64,000 nt of DNA from Mixophyes australis (lineage: Eukaryota > Chordata > Amphibia > Anura > Limnodynastidae), in contig JAVHZZ010000009.1 in NCBI GenBank assembly GCA_036250195.1, positions 97,408,271 to 97,472,270 on the forward strand, read 5' to 3'. Below the pieces are notes generated by a model. That model did no database searches. It worked only from the letters and a program-made list of their open reading frames with translations, and was not told the origin of the DNA. A program made the translations under genes and the position numbers. Below, one piece after another: positions 36,443-46,727 of this stretch (within the stretch, counting starts at the first letter, position 1; each line of letters starts with the position of its first letter).

Positions 36443-38580
36443 ATAATGTGTTTTCTTGCGGTTTAGCTTTGTTCTGTGAAGATGCCAATGTATAAAAGTC
36501 ATAATTGGGCAGAACAGTGTATTTGGCACAATGCCTGGTCAACTTTGGTTGAAAAGGACCAGATTCCCCCGACTTGATCATTCAATATGATATGATATGA
36601 AATGACCTGCATTAACTTCCTAGAAACTATGCTTATACTATGATTGATTAATATACTAAAATACGTTACTTTTGATCTACTGTTAATGTTCACAGAAAAT
36701 TGGGATCAGAATAAAACTGAAACAAAGGAATAATAAAATGCCAGTCAATATTCAGAGTGTAACCTGCTTGACCGTTTTGGTAGCCAGAATGAGTTTATAG
36801 GAGTCATGAAATCTTTAGGTTAGACATAAAAAGTAAAATGTTTTGGAATCGAATCAGAATTAAAAATTAAGATTCAAATTTAGATCACTCGTCAAGAACT
36901 AATATATATATATATATATATATATATGAAAAACAATGAGAGAGTGACCACAATAACAATACAGGAGCATATAATGAAGCAGAAGGTGAGAGGGAGCTTA
37001 CAATTTATTGGGATGCGGGAAATTAAACACGTTTTACCTACAAACATAGTAAAAAAAAAAAAAAAAAAAAATAGGGGAATCAAGTGCATATTTTGTGTGT
37101 ACCAAATGCCCCTCAAGATTCATATACAGATCAAACTGAATCTGAATTTAACAAGTGTGCGTAATAATTAGATGGGGACATTTAAAAGAAGTATGCACTA
37201 CTGTCTGGAATCACTGTCTGTTCACTATGACTCTAGATATCCTGTGCCGTACAATATGTTCTGGAATCTATTTCATTCAGGATAGAATGATGATTCTGCC
37301 AAATTTGAATGCTGTTCCAACAGTGGGGTTTGCTGCAAATCATTCATATAAATAGATAATAATGGTATTGCAGTTTAGGTGTAAATATTATGCTTATTTA
37401 TATAGAATCAACATATCTATATATATATTTATATGTATACTCCAAACATGAGAATCTGTATAATGATGCCACAGAAAAAATGATCCTTAATAACTCCATA
37501 CTCAGGTTACATCTTAACGTGAGCATTACATAGTATAAGAAATAAGTTTATGGTTTGTTTTTAGTAAGCAGTTAAAAGGGCCTTAAAACTTTACAATGCA
37601 GTAAGTGAAGGTCATGGAAGGGTTTTGAAAACAACACACCATGTAATGAATATCAGTAGTATTTTAGAGACACCTATAAGGCGAGCGGTTGGAGATGCAA
37701 CCAATTTACACACTAATCCCCAAATCTGCCCTATTAAAGGGTTAAATGGAACCTATGATAACTAATAACAAATCATTTATCAAGAACATGCTTGATAAAC
37801 AACAAACAATCATAGGCAATATGGAAGCATTAGTGCAATGGAGATACAGTGAACTCAGCAGTCACAATGAATTTTTTTTTCTTATCTTCACGTACAGTGA
37901 TTTCAGTAGCATATTTCCTGCTGCAGTCACTAAGTCAACACAATAAAACAATGACAGTATACTTGGACCATAATGGATATAATCCCTTGAGTTAACAAAT
38001 AATGAAGAGTAGAAGTCTGCCAAATAGCACAGTAATGACTTAAACTCCCATATAGTAACAACAATACAGCAAGTCTGATTGTACACTTCTAACCCCCAAA
38101 GATATATTGAAAGAACTCTTCAATATATTGTACAAGTACAAAGGCATGATGATATGATTCACTGAAAAACAATCACCTTCATGAAACAACAGAGTAAACT
38201 CAAATATAACAATACAATCAAACTTTAAATAGTATACATATAATTATGTACAATGGTCACAAAAGAATAAATTATTAAATAAAAAGTAATAGATGAATTA
38301 TAAAAGTATTTCATTTTAGACTAGGCAATGTATAGGATGATTTTGTGTGGGCATAAAAAAACATATGTATGCCTTTCTGGATTTCAATACATACAAAGTA
38401 TATTTGCCACAAATGCCTCAATGACTGTTGTCATGTTTTTAAGTGATAAATGGGTAAATACATAATATAATATGTTTATATGAATGCAAATAGGATTTAT
38501 TACAGTACAAAATATCAACATCGGAGCTTAAAAAAAAAAATTATTTATATCCATTCAGGATAAACAGCCACCTAAAACAA
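36443..38580. other. AT-rich intron DNA with simple repeats
   Basis: (TA)n at 36901-36927 and an A-run at 37051-37072. The rest is AT-rich and free of recognised transposon ends. Confidence 0.4.
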
Positions 38581-38780
38581 CAATGAAAGTTCATCATATC
38601 CTTGCCCATTTTTTGACATGAATACTTTTTATTAATCAATTAGTCTTCATTAATTGCCTCTAATTAAAAACAGAACAAGCCCAGGTTAGAGCAATGCAAT
38701 CCATTCACCTGACAACACACACTGCAGGCATTTCAAACATTTCAACAACCTGTCAAACAGCCCTTCAAAGGGGGAAATGT
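38581..38780. promoter_or_regulatory. candidate conserved intronic element with TAAT cluster
   Basis: Between 38631 and 38666 several homeodomain-type cores occur close together (ATTAATCAATTAG, CATTAATTG, CTAATTA). The block is repeat-free and lies within 1 kb of AFF2 exon 1. Function is inference. Confidence 0.3.
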
Positions 38781-38916
38781 GTATACTTTATAGGAACTTT
38801 TCAGCTGCACATTTGAAATAGACAAAAATGATGATGAGGTGAAGACCAAATTCCCACAGAGAAGCATTAAATTCATTTGTGACAAATTTCCTTAAAAAAA
38901 CACTATAAAATGATAT

Positions 38917-38917
<1 letters not shown>

Positions 38918-38978
<61 letters not shown>
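38918..38978. repeat. (TA)n microsatellite
   Basis: About 29 TA units. Confidence 0.96.
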
Positions 38979-38980
<2 letters not shown>

Positions 38981-39510
38981 AGGGGGTTGTTACACATATG
39001 TTTAATGATTAGGGAAATGTTAGATAACATGCACATTAAAGTCTGTCCACATGACGCGATATACCATAATCTTTAATGTCCTCTATTACGCAGATTGTGA
39101 CACACTGCTGCCATCAATGAGCCAGATATACTGTACACACAACGGTACGTATCTAGCTGTAATTAAGTGTATACACGATATGTGGTGTTTTCAGGTTAGC
39201 TGCATAAAGCATCTGACGTGGTCCCTTGCAAAGGCATCTCTAAACTTAGCTCATCTATTGAATGGGGCTTTAAGCTCCTGGTGGCTACAGGAACAACGGC
39301 AAATCAACAGAATATGATATGGAAAAGCCAATAAAATCAAATCACTGTAAAAATAAATAAACACATCCACAACTGAAACTCTAGTAAGTTGGACCAGCAC
39401 AGCTGATGCACCGAGGGGGTCTCATCTCCAGCTGGGAGGTGCATGGGGGCTCTCACACCTTAACAAAGGTAAAATCAGGACAGAAAGCGGATAATAAGGA
39501 ATATACCTAC

Positions 39511-39557
39511 CACTGCTGATCTAGGTCCCAGTCTCGGAAAAAGTCGAATAGATCCAT
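39511..39557 (-). CDS. AFF2: AFF2 (FMR2) first coding exon
   Basis: On the minus strand the exon reads MDLFDFFRDWDLDQQ and then two bases (TG) of a split codon. A consensus splice donor follows at once (G|GTAGGTAT, GT at 39510-39509). From memory, vertebrate AFF2 begins almost identically, with Glu for Asp at residue 13, and its next residue is Cys, which agrees with the TG-phase split. AFF1, AFF3 and AFF4 begin differently. The ATG has a good context (G at -3, G at +4). AFF2 is a nuclear scaffold-type protein of the AF4/FMR2 family, linked to super elongation complexes and splicing; loss or silencing in humans causes FRAXE intellectual disability. The rest of the protein lies to the left, outside the window. 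It is the only host coding sequence I can support. Confidence 0.87.
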
Positions 39558-40030
39558 AACAGTGGAGAGTCAGTGCCAGGCTGGGGAGCAGGCAGCACAG
39601 GAGAGCTTGTGCCACTGGTCGGAGAGGGCTCCCTCCCGGGGGCAGTGCGTGGCAGTGTCCGCCCCAGTGAAGCTGAGCTCTGCACTGGGTAGAATGCTGC
39701 GAGCTCCGGCTGCCTATAGCTGGCTGGAGGAGGCAGCAGCAGCAGCGGCTCAGCAGCATCACACTGTGAGAGAGACAGAGCGAGCCAGAGACATGGGAGG
39801 GAGGAGCCAAGGAAGCCACAAGCCACGACATGGAGCCAGCCAGTTATCATGGCAGGGATCTGCTGGTGTGCTCCACCTCTGTCACAATCAGCTGCACCGA
39901 ACAGCCGGGCCGGGGCAGTGGGGGTCACACAGTGACAGCCAGGAGAACCCTTATCTGAGAGTCCCAAACAGAGCTGCTTTCTCACACCCATGGCTACACT
40001 ACTAACTGCTTCCATGGAAGTGTTCATCTG
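39558..40030 (-). promoter_or_regulatory. AFF2: AFF2 5'UTR and promoter region, GC-rich
   Basis: A GC-rich block stands out from AT-rich surroundings. On the minus strand it contains a CTG/CCG-like triplet tract (plus-strand 39728-39750, 'ggaggaggcagcagcagcag'), a CT-rich segment near 39765-39790, and several GC boxes. No TATA box is obvious, fitting a CpG-type promoter. In humans the AFF2 5'UTR carries the FRAXE CCG repeat. The transcription start is not resolved. Confidence 0.6.
39727..39750 (-). repeat. short CTG-type triplet tract in AFF2 5'UTR
   Basis: Plus-strand 'gaggaggcagcagcagcagc' reads as repeated CTG on the transcribed strand, about four pure units, flanked by GCC and CCT triplets. 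Confidence 0.8.
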
Positions 40031-40252
40031 CCCTTTATTGTATTACAGATATTCCCATTTCCATAATATTATTCTATTCAAAAATATTTTGAGCATTTGC
40101 ACAATAATTTAAAACAAGAAAAATAAAGAGATAGGAGTTAAATTAACTATTAGTGCTGTGAGTGAATTGCAAATGCAATGTTAGTGCTGCTGCTGTTTGT
40201 GTTGTTATAATCATAATCATCATTTATATTTGCTTATTGTTAGTGTCTACAC

Positions 40253-40419
40253 CAGAGCCGTAACTTAGAATTCTAGCGCCTGGGGTGAGAAAGACAAATG
40301 CCGCCCCACTAGCCCTCAATTTTAACCAAATTAATCTAATATGTTCCTAAATTCCGTTTCCCTTCAGTGTTGCGCCCTGGGCGGTCGCCCCCTGTCGCAC
40401 AGCCCTAATTACGGCCCTG
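40253..40419. mobile_element. hAT MITE ('cagagccgtaactta' family)
   Basis: The ends are CAGAGCCGTAACTTAG and CTAATTACGGCCCTG with perfect 8-bp duplication GTCTACAC at 40245-40252 and 40420-40427. A truncated relative is at 62530-62690. Confidence 0.95.
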
Positions 40420-40467
40420 GTCTACACGTTCAGCAATTCAGCAGCACTACACAAACGTGGAGTAACC

Positions 40468-40958
40468 CAGGGCCACCTTAACAACAGTATGGGCCCCCGG
40501 GCACAGCAGTGCATCGGGGCCCCTATATATAAATATATAAGTAAAAAAAATAGGATATATATATATATACCCAACTTAAACGATCCATACAATTTATAAA
40601 CTATACAAGTAAAGTCATTTTTTTTTTATTTATTTTTTTTAAATCCCCTTCTTAACTTACCTTTAAATCGCGATAAGTTGAATCCTCTTCGCTGTGCTCC
40701 TCCATGCTGTGCTCGCAGTGAATGTCTGGCGTGATGACGTCATCACGCCAGACATTCACTGCGAGCGCATCACGGAAGAGAGCACCAGGGAGTGAGCCGG
40801 ATCGTCACCTGACCTAAACGGTCAGATGACCGCAAAAGGTAATTTTTTTTTTTTTCTTCTTTACAGGATTTTTTTACAGCAGCAGACCTGCCAAGGCCCC
40901 CTTTCCCCCTGGGCCCCCGAGCACCTGCCCATCGTGCCCAATGGGAAAGATGGCCCTG
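40468..40958. mobile_element. hAT MITE ('cagggccaccttaacaac' family), copy 2
   Basis: Ends CAGGGCCACCTTAACAAC and GGGAAAGATGGCCCTG; perfect 8-bp duplication GAGTAACC at 40460-40467 and 40959-40966. Unlike copy 1 at 32.4 kb it keeps an internal palindrome at 40706-40768, centred on GCGTGATGACGTCATCACGC, bounded by ACTTACC and GGTAA. Confidence 0.96.
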
Positions 40959-41081
40959 GAGTAACCCTTAGAGTAACCCTTAGAGTGCCAAGAACCTTTA
41001 GTCAGTGTTGGGTAGAGAGATGAGTGAAAAATTAAAAACTATTTAGCAAAATATTCACCTTGTTATAAGTTTGGCTGTTAT

Positions 41082-41257
41082 CAGGGGCAGGTTGGGCTGG
41101 CAGACAGGGGGGCATCCTCCCCCTGGGCCGGTCCCACAGTGGGCTACCATGGGCTGGGTCACTGGGCTACCTACATTTCTTTTTCCTTTAAAATGTTCCT
41201 AATATGGTGCTGAGTCGAGTGTTGTCTCCCAGGCTAAAATTTGCCAGCTTTCCCCTG
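41082..41257. mobile_element. hAT MITE ('caggggcaggttgggctgg' family)
   Basis: Ends CAGGGGCAGGTTGGGC and GCCAGCTTTCCCCTG; flanks GCTGTTAT and GCCGTTAT, one mismatch. It is the reverse-orientation relative of 58526-58692. Confidence 0.92.
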
Positions 41258-41344
41258 GCCGTTATACTGGGAAAATGTGGCCTTAAATTGTCCCAGTCCT
41301 ACCCCAACTATACCACACAGCAGATTGACTTGACTACAGTCATT

Positions 41345-41640
41345 CCAGAAAGGGGTTGATTCAATTAGCTGCAAGGTTTCCTAGTAGTCCCATGTATTGT
41401 GTTTGCGCACAAAAAAACAGCAAATATGTTCATTTTTGCTTGCGAGCAAAAAATAAGCGAAATTCATTACCTAAATATCACGCAGAAACACAGCTTGTTG
41501 CTGTCAGCATGTGTGGACCGGAGCATGTGTGGCTAAAAACCAAATCTGCATATCCACACATGCTCCGATCCACACATGCTGACAGCAACTCATTCCGAAC
41601 ACACAGCTTTCCGGCAGATGAGTTTCACGTCAGTTAACAG
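41345..41640. repeat. inverted repeat, possible MITE interior
   Basis: 41499-41534 and 41552-41588 are complementary arms ('ttgctgtcagcatgtgtgga' and its complement) around an AT-rich loop. A 'ttgattcaattagc' start resembles other MITE ends, but no flanking duplication was found. Confidence 0.55.
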
Positions 41641-41859
41641 TGCGACCTAGATAAATGTTCATTTAAAGCGCAGGTTAAGTGATTGGCCAATCGGATTTTC
41701 TTTAAAGGGATCCTGCTTGTCGAGTGTCACTCGCTGGGTGATCGGGCAGCGCACCCGATCCCCGACAGACTTACCTTCCTCCGGCAGTCCGCTCCGTCCC
41801 GGGCGCCGCCATCTTGGATTCGGCACAGACCCGCCGCATATAAAACCTCTGGCTGCTTT

Positions 41860-41900
41860 CCTATTGGCCAGGCTATTTTGGTACCAAATATAAAAGGCAC
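41860..41900 (+). promoter_or_regulatory. LTR promoter boxes (inverted CCAAT, TATA)
   Basis: CCTATTGGCC at 41860-41869 and ATATAAAAGG at 41888-41897, with normal spacing for a Pol II core promoter. Transcription would start near 41920-41930 and run straight into the 48-bp array. Confidence 0.7.
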
Positions 41901-41950
41901 CTCCTCTGAACATCCGGTGCCTGTTCCTATAGTTACCCCTTGGTGCTAGA

Positions 41951-42668
41951 CGTGGCTACCTGTCTGCTTGCCTACAGAGCTGATGCTCCATCCAAGTACC
42001 TGCATACCTGTCTGCTTGCCTACAGAGCTGAAGCTCCTTCCAAGTACCTGCATACCTGTCTGCTTGCCTACAGAGCTGACATTCCTTCAAAGTACCTGCA
42101 TACCTGTCTGCTTGCCTACAAAGCTGATGCTCCTTCCAAGTACCTGCATACCTGTCTACTTGCCTACAGAGCTGATGCTCCTTCCAAGTACCTGCATACC
42201 TGTCTACTTGCCTACAGAGCTGACGCTCCATCCAAGTATCTGCATACTTTTCTACTTGTCTATAGAGCTGATGTTTCATCTAAGTACCTGCATACCTCAC
42301 TACTTGTCTACAGAGCTGACGCTCCATCCAAGTATCTGCATACTTTTCTACTTGTCTATAGAGCTGATGTTTCATCTAAGTACCTGCATACCTTTCTACT
42401 TGTCTACAGAGCTGACGCTCCATCCAAGTACCTGCATACCTTTCTACTTGTCTACTGAGCTGACGCTCCATCCAAGTACCTGCATACCTGTCTGCTTGCC
42501 TACAGAGCTGACGCTCCATCCAAGTACCTGCATACCTGTTTGCTTGCCTACAGAGCTGACGCTCCTTCCAAGTACCTGCATACCTTTCTACTTGTCTACA
42601 GAGCTGACGCTCCATCCGTGTACCTGCATATCATTTTACTTGTCTACAGAGCTGACGCTCCATCGGCT
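41951..42668 (+). repeat. 48-bp minisatellite, about 15 units, inside the LTR
   Basis: The unit carries 'tgcatacctgtctgcttgcc' and 'tacagagctgatgctcc'. Copies differ at a few positions (tgcttgcc/tacttgtc; atgctcc/atgtttc). The two variant types alternate near 42235-42410, pointing to higher-order duplication. Since 48 is divisible by 3, frames stay open through the array in several phases. Confidence 0.96.
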
Positions 42669-42923
42669 GTTCCGATATTTCATCTATTCTTCATCGCTGA
42701 CTGTTCCTTATCTCCTGACTTTCCCAAAGGGTCTCGCTCAGTACTCTAAACAGGAGCCTCGACCTGCGAGTCAGACACAGCTAAGACCATACTGCTTTGC
42801 GGGGTCCTGGTGAACACCGTCTTCTCGTTAGACTCCGCGCCCTGCTAGAGTAGCGCTAAACTGTACGAACCCTAGGATTCACATTGTAAAGCCCTGATCC
42901 CCGTGTGGAACCGTGACATCGGG

Positions 42924-44186
42924 TTTGTGGTAATCAGGAAAATGATTACCACCTTCTCCATGTACCTGGAAGTCTCCACACATTATTATTGATGTGGAAG
43001 CCCTGGTAATGCTCTCCACTCGATGAACAATAATCAGAGTGTTAACTATTACGTGGGCCTCCCATAGGATGTATTATCTGTCTGGAGGGCTGTGGCAATC
43101 TTGTAGTATCTCTCAATTACTTAATTTAAATGTGATCCAATGAATTGCCTACCCAATGTTTTGTACCTTTTGTTGGTTAGAAATTGATTGTCATTTGCAT
43201 TTTTTCTTTTTGTGCCAGTGCACTCGGCATACTTTGGAGTTATATGTCAGGCTTTTTTTTTTAACCGTTATAGTAACTTTGAGTGAACTATTATGCAGAT
43301 TTTATGTAACTTTTCCTCTAATGTCCATTTTTCTTCCAAAATTCAGAGTACTTTGGCAGAAATAGACATGATAGCTGATTTTTACTGTTTTAAAATTTAT
43401 AGTTTTGAAAGACATGTGCGTGTTTAGAGTATGAGGTGAACTAGTGTGAAATTCACCTATAGGTATTTTTTTGTCAGGACCCTGATCCATAAGTAATTAA
43501 TAAGGACTACCCTCTCGCATCCCATAGTAACGGATTTGCTATGGTGAAGCACAGTGTACATTATTTAAATAATAATTCACGCAAAATGGGCATACTTATA
43601 TTCTCCTGATTTTGCTTTTTAAATATTGGGATGTATGCTGAATATGGATGCTAAACTACATTTCCCATAATGCCAAGCCTCTCTTTCTTGCTTGTAATTG
43701 TGATCTGTTAAAGAGTTTTCCACTTTAAATAGCCCTGTATCAAATCCTCTCCTTTGGCAGGAGTCCCTCCCCTGGAACCTCTACTCTTTGCTACCTTTAT
43801 ATGGGCCCAAGCGCTCGCAAATATCCGAAACCTCTGCCAATCACGTTTGGCTCTGTGGTCTCGCCACAGGGAAGATCCGACATGCCAGCATCAAGGATTT
43901 CAATTTAAAGCCGCTGCACCAGATGTCTCCTGATGTATGAGTATCTTTATTATATTCATGTATATCACATCTTTAAAATGTATGTCATATCTGTAAGTTG
44001 ATTGTCTATCACTACGGAATCTGTGGCGCCCTATAAATAAATGATGATAATGATGGTCCTTTAAAAATCCTGGCTTGGTATAGTCTACAAAGTACATTTT
44101 ACTATAAATTTGCAGAGTTTGAATGAGAGGTCCACCTGCTGGTTGTAAGTGGTACTGCAGTATTTCTTTATTATTTTATAGCTAGC
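42924..44186. other. upstream intergenic DNA, mostly unrecognised
   Basis: A SINE-tail fragment is present at about 44008-44058 ('cactacggaatctgtggcgc', ATAAATAAATGATGATAATG). The rest has no recognised element. Confidence 0.4.
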
Positions 44187-44632
44187 ATTTAGGCCAGTGG
44201 TTCCCAAACTTTTGCAGTTCGCGGCACCCCTCCAAAATAATTATTGAGCAGTCCTGTTTAGAAGTAGTTAGGTCAAAAAATTAAAAGTATTTAGGTCAGG
44301 ACAGAAATACTTATTTAGTTGTATGCAGGGCCGGACTGGCCATCTGGCACTTCTGGCATTTGTCAGAAGGGCCGATGGCTGTATGGGCCGGTCCGGTCCC
44401 TGTGCTTCCAGTCCCGCAATTTTTTCTTTTCTTTTTTTTTTAAACTTCCGCGCGGCCGCGCGATGACGTTACATCGCGCCGACGCAGCCGCCCAGGAGCC
44501 TTCGGTAAGTTGGTGCGCTGTTTTTCTTTGTGTTCCGTCCAGGGGATAGTGACAGGTACTGCAGAGGGGGGCTGTGGTGGGCAATAACTAAAAGTAACTG
44601 CACGGGAGAAGTGATGTCTGCAGGGGGAAGAA

Positions 44633-44823
44633 AATGTGAGTGACAATGTATGCATGGGAAAGGGGGGGGGGTGAGTGACAATGTATGCATGGGAAGGGGG
44701 GGGGTGAGTGACAATGTATGCAGGGGAAAGGGGGGGTGAGTGACAATGTATGCAGGGGAAAGGGGGGGTGAGTGACAATGTATGCATGGGAAGGGGGGGT
44801 GAGTGACAATGTTTGCATGGGAA
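44633..44823 (+). repeat. G-run minisatellite, left part (split by level 3 insertion)
   Basis: Unit of about 31 bp reading 'gtgagtgacaatgtatgcat' then 'gggaagggggggg'. About six copies, ending at the level 3 target duplication. The run of G varies from 5 to 10. Confidence 0.95.
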
Positions 44824-45110
44824 CATAGCCGGATTAAGGGGGGGGCGTAGGGGGCATGTGCCCCGGGCCCCCCTCTCTCCGAGGGCCCCCCGCCGCTGCG
44901 CGCATAACCTCTGATGGTTTTTTGGTTTTTTTTTTAATAGCGGCGGCGGCGGGGGGGGGGGGGGGGGGGGTAGTGGGGGTTGCGGGCGGCCAGGTTCAGG
45001 GCTCCCTTCGTTGGTGGGGGGAGCAGGGAAGCAAAAAAAATAATAAAAAAAATATATATATACTCACCTGATCACTGCGCCGGCGTCCCTCCTCCTCCCT
45101 CCTCTCTGCA

Positions 45111-45166
45111 CTGGTAACACTGAATGACAGGCGTGATGTCATCAAGGCACGCCTGTCATTCAGTGA
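45111..45166. repeat. palindrome in level 3 element
   Basis: 'cactgaatgacaggcgtg' and its complement 'cacgcctgtcattcagtg' flank 'atgtcatcaagg'. The same position and style as the palindrome in 40468-40958. Confidence 0.9.
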
Positions 45167-45262
45167 GGAGCAGCGCGGAGAGGACCAAGAAGACAGAAGA
45201 GAAGAAAGAAGCTAAAAGAAAGGTAAGTAAAAAAAAAAAGAAAAGGGAATAACGCAGAAAGG

Positions 45263-45757
45263 CACAGTATGGAGGAAAAAGGGGGAGAAGAAAGGCACAC
45301 TATGGAGGAAAAATGGGGAGTAGAAAGGCACACAATGGAGGAAAAAGGGGGAGAACAGAGGCACAGTAAGGAAAAAGGTGGAGAAGAGAGGCACACTATT
45401 GAGGAAAAAGGGGGAGAAAAGAGGCACAGTATGGAGGAAAAAGGGGGAGAAGAGAGGCACACTACTGTGGAAAAGGGGGAGAAGAGAGGCACAGTAAGGA
45501 AAAAAGGGGAGAAGAGAGGCACAGTAAGGAAAAAGGGGGAGAAGAGGCACAGTAAGGAAAAAAGGGGGAGAAGAGGCACAGTAAGGAAAAAGGGGGAGAA
45601 GAGAGGCACAGTAAGAAAAAAGGGGGAGAAGGGAGGCACAGTAAGGAAAAAGGGTGAGAGGCACAGCATGAGAAAAAAGGGGAGAGAAAGGCACAGTATA
45701 AGAAAAAAGGGTGAGAGACACAGCATGAGGAAAAAGGGGGGGGGGAGAGGCACAATA
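45263..45757 (+). repeat. purine-rich minisatellite, about 16 units
   Basis: Units of 27-33 bp, typically 'gaggcacagtaaggaaaaag' and 'ggggagaaga'. Nearly pure purine on the plus strand. It yields spurious frames of up to 197 codons. Confidence 0.96.
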
Positions 45758-46093
45758 GTGGGGACAATTAATTAATTTAAGATGGGGTGGTTTGGGCGCT
45801 ACTGAATGTGGGGGTGAGTTTGGGGAGAATGAGGTCCCTTTATTAAATGTGCCTATGAATTATTTAATGGCAGTGACGGTTGCGGGAAATAGGTATATTT
45901 CTGAAATGTAAATACTATTAATTTATTGCTGGGGCTGTTTGTAGGGAGGGAAATAGGTTTATTTATTAAATGTGAATACTATTATTTTAATGTTGGGGCT
46001 GGAGGAAGGCCTATTTATTAATCATGGGTGGTACTGATTTAACGCCGGGGTGGCTGTCATTTTCTAAATGTACCCATTTTTTTTCCCAAATAG

Positions 46094-46170
46094 GGCCCCT
46101 AACATTCCAGGATCTAGATAAGCCACTAAAGAAACCTGCAGCACAGGTGGTGAAAGTGAGAAGAACAGGT
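46094..46170 (+). other. exon-like cassette in level 3 element
   Basis: A pyrimidine tract and AAATAG precede about 76 bp that read open in one frame (GPLTFQDLDKPLKKPAAQVV at its start) and end ACAG|GTAGGA, a donor-like sequence. A related cassette with the same borders is at 48088-48169 in the sister copy, where a stop occurs. Splice use is inference. Confidence 0.4.
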
Positions 46171-46319
46171 AGGAGAGAGCAGCAACGTCTGTGAAATGTT
46201 GTGATTCTAGTGGGACAATCCCAATTTTTGGTGACCGTTCAATGGTGTACACAACAATGCAGGTTTTTTTTGTCTGTAGGAGGGTGGCCTGGCCATGCCC
46301 AATGATGCATTATCAATGG

Positions 46320-46505
46320 TATTTTAATTTGCGGTATCATTGCTAGTTTTAATGTGCATTATAAATTTTATTTTAAAAGTGCGGTATCATTGCTAGTTTT
46401 AGCGTGCGGTATCATTGCTAGTTTTAGTGTACGTTATCAATGGTATTTTTAATGTGTGATATCATTGCTAGTTTTAATGTGTGGTGTCAATACCCATTTT
46501 AATGT
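46320..46505 (+). repeat. degenerate 25-60-bp repeat
   Basis: 'gcggtatcattgctagtttt' recurs with changes four to six times. Confidence 0.85.
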
Positions 46506-46727
46506 GGTGCTTTGGTGATTGTTATAATGTATAGTATTTTAGTTTGTGGAAGCAATGATTTTTCTTATGCAGACAACCTAAGCGAGCCCACTGGGAGAGC
46601 TGTAAGTGTCATACTGTGGGCTGTAGGTGATGTAATGCAGGATGTGTCCCTATGCCCTTAATTTTAGATTTTAGGGGCCCCCCTGTCTTAAGTGCCCCGG
46701 GCCCCCCGAAGCCTTAATCCGGCTCTG

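Larger units (their letters stand above)
41725..42918 (+). mobile_element. solo LTR of a retrotransposon, with internal minisatellite
   Basis: It begins TGTCACTCGC and ends ACCGTGACA, giving TGTCAC...GTGACA inverted ends, with near-identical 5-bp flanks TCGAG (41720-41724) and TCGGG (42919-42923). An inverted CCAAT box (CCTATTGGCC, 41860-41869) and TATA box (ATATAAAAGG) at 41888-41897 lie upstream of a tandem array. Neither internal coding sequence nor a second LTR is nearby, so it is a solo LTR left by recombination. Ty3/Gypsy-like origin is likely but unproven. Confidence 0.82.
44824..46727. mobile_element. inner hAT-like element (level 3), 1.9 kb
   Basis: Ends CATAGCCGGATTAAGG and CCTTAATCCGGCTCTG. 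A perfect 8-bp duplication CATGGGAA lies at 44816-44823 and 46728-46735, inside the level 2 minisatellite. The body has a palindrome at 45111-45166, a purine-rich minisatellite (45263-45757), AT-rich repeats, an exon-like cassette (46094-46169) and a 25-bp-type repeat (46320-46505). A related copy is at 47449-48438. Confidence 0.94.

Noticed and set aside
39475..39831. 118-codon minus-strand frame across exon 1
   Set aside because: It uses another frame than the AFF2 start and reads through the splice donor into the intron. The AFF2 frame explains the locus better.
41951..42668. CRISPR-like array
   Set aside because: Units are contiguous with no unique spacers, there are no cas genes, and the DNA is vertebrate. 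It is a minisatellite.
41940..42813. 172- and 281-codon frames with a 16-residue repeat
   Set aside because: The 48-bp unit keeps phase, so openness is expected. It lies in an LTR downstream of a TATA box, is open in several frames and on both strands, and has no conserved start.
45160..45775. Frames of 168-197 codons on both strands
   Set aside because: Translation of the purine-rich minisatellite; Glu/Lys/Arg on one strand and Pro/Phe/Ser on the other.
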